Of a DNA stretch of 64,000 bases, positions 56,377-64,000 are shown one piece after another. The stretch comes from Sordariomycetes sp. S80-01Y (Eukaryota > Ascomycota > Sordariomycetes). The notes beneath the pieces are model-generated. The model was not told the origin of the DNA. It made no database searches and saw nothing but the letters and a program-made list of their open reading frames with translations. Position numbers and translations under genes: made by a program. The stretch's first letter is position 1. Each line of letters starts with the position of its first letter. The stretch is taken from assembly GCA_037042185.1 (NCBI GenBank), contig JAXQJY010000030.1:620001-684000 (forward strand), written 5' to 3'.

Positions 56377-59300
56377 GGGTCCTGCCTACGGAGGTTTCGA
56401 CAAAAGAAGGGGCTTGCAGATCACGTACCACAGGATCCGGGTCCGATAGAGATGCATTTGAGATACCCAATAACAAGCACACCATGAGCTCCCCTTGGGC
56501 CACAGCTGACAGCCGTCTCGAACTGGAAGACCCTCTTCGGGGCTCCATGGCGCGTCTTGACGCGCCTCCCACCCACACTTACCCCTATGTATCCTGCGCA
56601 GCACCCGATCTATCGAATCTAAGGGCCAGCCTCGCAGGTGAGACAAGGCGTCACATGGCCCTCGCACCCAGAACCGGAATGCAGATACTGCCAGTGAGTG
56701 GTCGGCCGGTATCAGCGTGTGTCTACCGAGACAGGGCTGCCTTGGTCAACCCGACCATCCATCTCATCCGGGTGACGAGGCTGTGCTCGTGGTTATCGCC
56801 AGCGCTGTGGGTGGCGTTGCGTTGCCACAGGGTAGCAGTCGAGGTAACGGAGCCGGCTCTTGATTGTGGCTCGAGTTGCACCGGAGAGCGACTATGCCGA
56901 GACCTTGCTGCGTGCGCGATGGCAATTTGAATTCTTGATAGCATCATCGGATTTGACACCTGCTGCTGCCAGATGATGGGCTCTTCGGTTTGGAGTGCAT
57001 GCTATACCTGTGGTGGACGCTGGTGCCCACCACCAAGGCGCTTCGGAGCGTCAGAAGCACTCACTCCGAGACGACGCATGACCCCGCCGGGATGAATCGA
57101 GTCCAGAAAGGGGGCTGAAGGAAAGCAGCAATGCCAACATCTTGTTTTCGCTACGGTAGAGCAGTCTTCAAAGCGCCCCCGAAGAAAAGTCCTAACCTTG
57201 TACGTGAGGTCCATCAAGATGTCGCGATGTAGTTCAGCGCAGCTCGAAGGCGACGCGGACTGAGGCCAAATCGGTTGGCCTGCCGAATCCACCGAGCCCA
57301 CCGAGTCAGTGATCACGATGCAGGCCCGCCCTTCTCCGCACTTTGCGGCCCCAATCCCCAGATTATGCACGCTTCCTTCTCGTCTCGTCGATTCTCGCTA
57401 CATCCTTCGTACATGATATTGCACGGTTCGCGGCAGCGTCATTGTGCGTGTCCGCCCGTGGCGTGAAGGGGAAAGCTGGCGTGCTCGAGCGTGATTCGGC
57501 CGACGTTGGTCTCACAGATTACCTAACGCCCACCCTCCAGGAACTGGGATTAAGCACACCGGCAACCCAGACCTCGTAGAAGAGTTGCGGCGAGGCCTCT
57601 CCCCCAAGCCCCCCCCCAGCTGGCGGGACGGAGGGGGAGCAACATCTCCGGGCAGAGCCACGCCAAGTACGGTCAGCTCAGCCTCTTATTACGACTTGGT
57701 GCTAGGGTTTCGTCAAGTTCGCCCCTACCGTGATGGCTCGCGCGACCCGAAGGGGAATGGCCTTCTCACGAACCCTCCCTAGTCACCCAATACCTGGGGG
57801 CAATGTACCGCGCGTACAGTGCGCTGGGTGTGATTCCACGGCACGGGTGCTCGTTGATGATGATTGATGATCAGAGCCCGACGATGTGGTCGTCTCGCGG
57901 GCCGCCCGGCAGCTTGTCACTCATTTCTCGCGAAGATATGTAGGAGCCGCGACGGGCCTGGACTCCAAGTTGATTTCGAAATGCCTCAATACCCAAGATT
58001 GGGTTCAACGGCGTGCCTAACTTAATGCGCAGCGGGCGGGCTGATGCAACTTGGCCGGCTTGCTGGTCCTTGGATAGGGATTTGTTTTAGTCGGACCGCC
58101 TGCCGGATATGCACAGCGGGCCCAGGATCCCATGTTGACTTCGACCGCAGAAGCCCTGGAAAGCCGGACCATCTGCCATTCGCGGGTGGCCCGAGCACGA
58201 TTGCAAGCTGCTGGTCTCAGAGCAGAGGCTGAGAGACCGAGCGAGCGAGTTGAGAGTCCCGAGAGGCCTTGATGCACTTCACAAGCCAGCGCCCGCAGCA
58301 GCACCGCGCTAACCGCGCCTACGACTGGCAAGCACCCGGCCACCGAGTCGAACCTTTACGTGCAAGATCGTCCGTAGGGGTACCTCACGCGCAGCTCGAC
58401 GCAGGAACTACGAGACGGCGCCGCGGGCCATGTACAGAGCTTGAGTTAAGCTAGGCGGGCCGCGCGAACGCTGTTGCGCCCCTCACGCAACCCTGACCAG
58501 ATGAATCAGGACAGGAAAGCCCGGCATTTGCAAGCTGAAGGCAAAATACCACAATCCTGCGCTGAAAGGCTTCGCAAAGAGTTCAAGGCCGGCTATGGTT
58601 ATGTGATGGCGGTGCGTCAGACGCTGACTCTGGGGGACGATCAGAATGGGTCAGTCTGGGGTTGGTTGCTGAGTTAGCTCGGGCAGTGATGCTGCTGCAT
58701 CTGTACTGTATGTATGTGTGATCTGGTAGCACCGCGCACTGGAATTTCGTGCCGTGATAGGTCACGCCACGTGCCGACAATTGTCCATCAACTGTCTACT
58801 TTTACCCTTTATCCCAAGAAACCTTGATTCGTTCCCTGATACGTAGATGCCTTTCACATGCCGCGCGCTCTACCTAGCTTTAGCAACGCGAAGTCGACCT
58901 CGCCGGGCAGTTGCTTGGGCATACGTACCGCTGTCCAGGAATGCCCTGCCTTGCCTGCCTCTGTTCGGCATTCAGAAACAAGGGTCAGAAATAGTCTCTT
59001 CAATTCGTTTGGCGTACAAAGTACGTACTGACACGCAGCACTGGCTGACACCCCTCCAGCCATCGTAACCCATGTTGCAAGGGACCGTGCTCCCGTTCCG
59101 GCCCGTTGTCGTCGAGGGGAACCCTTACGAGCAGTCCGTGCAGGTCGATGGATGAACTGCCATGCCAACCCAGGCTGCAACTAGCTGCATCGAGAACTAC
59201 GCCGCGCGAGATACGGAGATGGGAGAGACATGGCGCAAAGCTGCAGCGATGGAATTAAATCAGCTCATGTCAAACTGTTTTGGACCCTTGATGCGCACTC

Positions 59301-60928
59301 CGTCCCTGATATCGAAAGTCGTGTGTCGCTGTCATCGCCAGGGGGCGTGCGCGGCAGCGGGCGTTGGCCTCTGCGCCCGCACATGCTCTCTGAGTGCCTG
59401 GAGTAAGGTACCTGGGCTGTTCAACCTGGCGCAGCGTGCCGTGCATTTGGGCTGGCTGAAAAGTCCAAAAGGGTCTGCACTTTATCAGGCCACGCATTCT
59501 TTGACAGCTCCTCATAACGTGCCGACATGGGAAAACAAGCCTAGGCCAGCACCGGTCGTGGCGCGCGGCAGGCCGAGACGAGACCGGACGCAGCTCTTGT
59601 GCATTTGCAGCAATGAATTGAAGCCGGGTGATCTCCAAGCAGCAACGAGCACGGGCCTCTCAATTGGGACGGACAGGCGCTGGGCTAGACCAATGCAATG
59701 GAACCTCGACCATCGGCCTCAAGGGCAGCGCTAGGTGCACCTTCGGCTGTACTCGCTCTTGTTGTAAAGCTGTCCTTTGTTGTTGTTGGCACCTCGTGTC
59801 TGTCCAGCTGGGGATAGCCAGTTCTCACCAGGTTCAACAAATATTCTTCATCACCACGTACGCATATTACTCGTTAGGTCATATCAGCCTGGGAGGACTA
59901 GACTAGCAGCCGATAGAGGTGATAAGATACCGTGACGATCACTGTGGTTCGTCATGGTGAAGCAATAGCCCCCCTGCTAGCCCGCCCCGAACCCACCCCG
60001 AGGACGGCCCAACGTCTCGCCCCGACCACCGCAAAGTGGCCGCTGTCGGTTGGCGGGCTTCGGGGCGGGAGTCTGTCGTGACCTGGGCCAGACGGCGGAT
60101 GCAGGCTGCGGATCGCGTGAGTTGTTCGCGCTCAAAGGCTGAATTTTTTTTCTTCCTTCTAGATTTGAGAACCGACATCGGGCGTCGGTGCGCTTGGAGG
60201 CGAATTGATGGGCGCAGACTTAGCTGCTTGGTGAGTGTGCGCCAATTGGGCCGCCTGGTCTTTTGTTGAGAGGCACCCTTCTCTGCTCAGAATCAGCTCG
60301 GAAGGTAGCTGTTGATCTCTGTCCGTCTCTTAGAACTGGTCTCTCTGTCTCACAATGTCTCCGTTGCTTGGAAGCTACTGCGCTCGGAGGCGTCCCTCCT
60401 CTTGGCCATGCCGCCAGCCAATCAGCGCCGCCCAGCGATAAGGTCCCCCCTGCGCCGCTCCAGCGTCAGAGCAGGTACGTACCGATACTGAGCCGTGCGC
60501 TGACCCGCAGCTCTTGGCGGCGCCGTCTACAGCTCCACCGTCGCCCCGCTCTTTTGCAGACGACGTCAGGAAGCCGCAGCACTTTGGGGCCGATGATTGG
60601 CCAGATTGCTGCTCGACCAGCGACTTGACATTACAGTGCCGATGCGCTTTCGAAACAGTACGATCTTTCCGCACCTGGGCGATGAATCACGCAGTCAGTG
60701 GCAGCCAAGGGCTGGCCAGAAAGCACCGTGCGCATGTCTCTTGGGCATCGACTGGACGGTACCAGGCAGTGGAGTCTCTCGCTCGCACCCCCGAGGCATC
60801 GAGATCGGTACTCTCTGGTCCTGTTCACTGCCAAAAGATACTTCTGCGCAGCGCCCACCCCACCGGCTGCTGGGATGCCACCGTAGTCGCTCAGTGGACG
60901 AACGCTCTGTGACCCGTCGAGTCCATCC
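56377..60928. other. Large intergenic interval, with leader of the kinase gene at its right end
   Basis: About 4.5 kb without a supported gene. Frames such as 59162-59734 and those at 60263-60912 have no motif and overlap others. The last few hundred bases probably belong to the promoter and leader of the kinase gene. Confidence 0.45.
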
Positions 60929-63900
60929 ATGTCCTTCACTTCCAATCTGCTCCACCCACTTGCACCACCAAGAACCGACACCACCACCATCAACCCCAAC
61001 GCTGATCCAACATTCCCTCCGCCCGCCTCAGCACTTTTCGGCTTGACCATTACACTCTCAACCACCTATTCTTCTGACCAGCAACGACGACAACCTCAAG
61101 TGCTCGGCGGATTCGACCATCAGTCACAATGGTGGCCTGAAACTTTCTGCCGTGACTCCCCAGTCCTCTCCGGTCCGCCGCACGAGTCCGCTCTCCCACC
61201 ACAGGATGTCGAGTTGCACCTCGACCCCGAACGAATCTCACATCACCTCGTTATGGAACCACCACAGCATCGTCGACGGACGTCGTCGCCGCCGCCGGCG
61301 ACGTCTCAGTACATACCGCTGCAGCAGCAGCCCGCCCCGCTGGCTCAACGTCCCCTCCACGCCCATATCCCGCCCTCAGCAACGATGCCCTTGAGGACGA
61401 ACCAGAGCACGCCTGCCTCCTCGCCTGGTCTCTTCAGCCCAACAGCTTCTCGCATGAACCTGCCTCCTCCCGTATCTCTGTCCGAATCGAACTCGCCTGC
61501 GCCCGACATCACGCCTTACCTGCACCCTTTGCAGACTTATAAAGTTAGGGAGTGAGTGCTCTCGGGAACACTTCTAGATTGGACGAGTACTAACCTTCTG
61601 TTAGGACGCACAAGGCGCTCATCGAGAACGACCAGGCTACCGGCCGTAAGACCATCAACCAGTACGAAGTCATTGAAGAGATCGGTCGTGGCATGCATGG
61701 CAAGGTCAAGCTGGCTCGCAATGTCGAAACGGGCGAGAATGTCGCCATCAAGATTATCCCCCGTTTCTCCAAGAAACGACGACTCGGAAAAGTAACCGCC
61801 ATGTCGCCCCAGGACAAGACGAAGAAGGAGATTGCCATCCTGAAAAAGATCCGGCATCCCAACGTTGTCGCCCTGCTCGAGGTTATCGATGACCCCGAAC
61901 TTAAGAAGATCTACATGGTCCTTGAGCACGCAGAACTTGGCGAAATTATTTGGCGGAAGAAGGGCTTGCCCCATATCTGCCAGTACGAGCGCCGAAGAGC
62001 AGAGCGAGAGATGCGCGGGGAGCCGCTGTCGAGCGAGGAAGAGAAGTACGACCAGTTGCTCGAGCAGCGCCAGCTCCTCAAAGAGTGGAAGCGTGCCCGC
62101 ATGGCTCAGAACTTTGGTGGTGCATCGGATTACTGGAGTGTCGAACATGGCGCTGCCGACGAACCCAGCAGCTATGGACAGCAGTCACGCATCACCTCTA
62201 GGGAAGACTTTGCTGTCAGCGATGGTCCCTCGTCTAGGCCGGGGTCTCGTCATCAGTCCCGTGGTCCCTCTCGTTCGCACTCGATTGCATCTCTTGGTTT
62301 CCCTTCAGAATATGACGAGGACATCGACTGGGAAGAGGACATGGAGACACCGGGGCCCCTGCGCTCCAACCCTAACTCTGCCACGGCTCTTGATGGAACC
62401 ATGTACGGTCCATACATCGAGGAAGGTGCTATGCGTGGGCGCACCCCTAGTATGGCCGACTCTATCATCTCACACATGTCGTCTGTCGACTACTACCAGA
62501 ACACGCATGATCCTTTCGCGGATGACTTCTCCTACGTTCCCTGCTTTACCATGGAACACGCCAGAGCAACGTTCCGCGACACCCTGCTTGGGCTTGAATA
62601 CTTGCACTACCATGGCGTCGTGCATCGAGACATCAAGCCTGCCAACCTGCTCTGGAGCAGAGACCACCGGGTCAAGATTTCAGACTTCGGTGTGTCGTAC
62701 TTCGGCCGTCCCATTCGTGACGGTGAGCCTGATGAGCCCGTATCCGAGTCGGAAGCTAAGGACTTCGACGATGATGTTGAGCTTTCCAAGACTGTCGGCA
62801 CGCCTGCCTTCTTCGCTCCCGAGCTGTGCTACACAGACACAGACAGAGTCAAGGAGCAGCCGAGGGTTTCGGAGCAGATCGACGTCTGGTCCCTTGGCAT
62901 CACTCTCTACTGTCTCATCTTTGCTCGCATCCCCTTCCTGGCAGAGGACGAGTTTCAACTCTTCCGTAAGATCGCCACCGAGGAAGTCCATATCCCCCGC
63001 AGGCGACTCAAGCCGGTGGACCCCTCCACTTCACCTATCACCACCTCTCTCTACAAGCGGCACAATTCCGCCCCTTACCGCAACGACAACGATCTCGAGT
63101 ACGAGGCTGTTGATCCTACCCTCATTGATCTCTTCCGTCAGATGCTCAACAAGAACCCGGAACAACGGATCAAGCTGCGCGATATCAAGCGTCACCCATG
63201 GGTTATCCAGGGCGTGTCGAACCCAATAGGGTGGCTCGACGACACGGATCCTGGGCGGCCGTCCTACGGCAAGAAGATCGAAGTTGATGACAATGATGTC
63301 TCGGATGCCGTCGTCCCTCTCACTTTCCTTGAACGTGCCCGTTCCGCTGTCCGCAAGGCTGTCGGCAAGGTCATTCATCCGCTCGTGGAGGCGAGAAGCG
63401 ACAGCAAATCGCGCCGTCGAGCTACGAGCAGCGTAGCCAGTTCAGCCGGAGACAGCATGCTCAATGGACCGCCCACAGCTCACCCCGCTGCTGGAGACCG
63501 CCGTCGCAGCATGCTGCCTGATGACTACTTTATCAACTTGCTGGCAAGAGAAACCCAGGGTGGGCGCTCTTCTGATAGCCTTGCCTACGATCCAATGGCT
63601 ACAGTTTTGCCCCCTCCTGAGGTTGCCAAGGATGTTCTGGATCACGGCCAACAGTTCCCGACACAATCAGGCCCTTCCCACGGGTCCGTAAGATCGACTT
63701 TGCGCCACGCCCGTTCTCTGAGCAAGCCAAACAGCCAGTCCATCTTGAAACAGAAGTCCCGCCATTTTGAGTCTCAAACGACGCCTAGTACACCTATGCG
63801 CGAGGACAAGGAGAGTCAGCTTGGCTATCTGGGCCAGGAGGTTCGACAAGCGCGTTTAGCTGATCTTGCGGATGACGATAGCTCACGTTCTCGTTCAGTC

Positions 63901-64000
63901 GACCGCGGCCTCTTTGGTGCTACCGACAAGCGTGCGTCTGCTTGTGTCGGCGTCAATACCGCTGCTGTTGCAGGCATGACCACCGGCGCAGCCGCCCCAG
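60929..64000 (+). CDS. CaMKK/SNF1-activating-type Ser/Thr kinase (5' part; runs off the window)
   Basis: Exon one 60929-61551, a 53-nt intron (GTGAGT donor, CTAAC branch site, TTAG acceptor), then exon two from 61605 to the window end with no stop. The kinase starts NQYEVIEEIGRGMHGKVKLA, followed by VAIKII, a long insert (residues after IIWRKKG), then VVHRDIKPANLLW, ISDFGVSYFG, a phosphorylatable KTVGTPAFFAPEL activation segment, IDVWSLGITLYCLIF and a C-terminal Arg/Ser-rich regulatory tail. The GRGMHGKVK loop and the RPxP-less but long insert match fungal upstream kinases of SNF1/AMPK and calmodulin kinase (Ssp1, Sak1/Tos3, CmkC). The first 130 residues look less protein-like than the rest, so a downstream ATG such as the one at 61384 may be the true start. 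The C-terminus is missing here. Confidence 0.88.

Noticed and set aside
61865-63229. 454-residue open frame on the plus strand
   Set aside because: It overlaps the kinase in another frame; the real frame carries all kinase motifs (HRDIKPANLLW, DFG), this one is Ser/Thr/Arg-rich noise.

Overview
This window is nuclear DNA of a filamentous ascomycete (Pezizomycotina, most likely a Sordariomycete; the rank below phylum is inference). The genes have short introns, about 46-76 nt in most cases, with GT..AG ends and CTGAC/CTAAC-type branch sites close to the acceptor. Coding regions are GC-rich at third positions. The families are typical of such fungi: Zn2Cys6 regulators, CFEM-like and small cysteine-rich secreted proteins, a Pin4-type RRM/R3H protein and a Ge-1/EDC4 decapping scaffold. 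All gene models here were spliced by eye, with the reading frame checked across each junction.

Layout, left to right: an ankyrin-repeat protein (1.3-3.5 kb, +); a 12-cysteine secreted protein (4.15-4.67 kb, -); about 5.8 kb without a convincing gene; a Pin4/Cip2-like RNA-binding protein (10.5-12.4 kb, +); an NAD(P)-dependent medium-chain dehydrogenase (13.7-14.9 kb, +); a CFEM-like surface protein with two alternative C-termini (16.4-17.7 kb, +), convergent with a PAP2-family membrane phosphatase (17.8-19.1 kb, -); a Ge-1/EDC4-like scaffold (20.5-25.3 kb, -), divergent from a small membrane protein (26.0-26.5 kb, +); an 1127-residue acidic single-pass membrane protein (26.8-30.2 kb, -); a sensor-like transmembrane protein with three cysteine modules (31.0-32.7 kb, -); about 4.2 kb without genes; a small secreted protein (36.9-37.4 kb, +); a weak small ORF; a metallophosphoesterase (40.9-41.8 kb, +); two Zn2Cys6 regulators (43.9-46.0 and 49.3-52.3 kb, +); chorismate synthase (53.3-54.7 kb, -), divergent from lipoate-protein ligase (55.2-56.4 kb, +); about 4.5 kb without genes; and a CaMKK/SNF1-activating-type kinase that runs off the right edge (60.9 kb onward, +).

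The genes do not form one pathway. Three themes stand out. One is mRNA fate (Pin4-like RNA-binding protein and Ge-1-like scaffold). Another is the cell surface or host interface (two small secreted proteins, the CFEM-like protein and the three-module cysteine-rich transmembrane protein). The third is regulation (two zinc-cluster factors and the kinase). No biosynthetic cluster, transposon, CRISPR array, rRNA or clear tRNA gene was seen. The strongest leads are the CFEM-like gene whose intron encodes its own GPI-type tail, the tandem GCCPD modules of the sensor-like protein, and a Gcn4/CPC1-type site between chorismate synthase and lipoate ligase.
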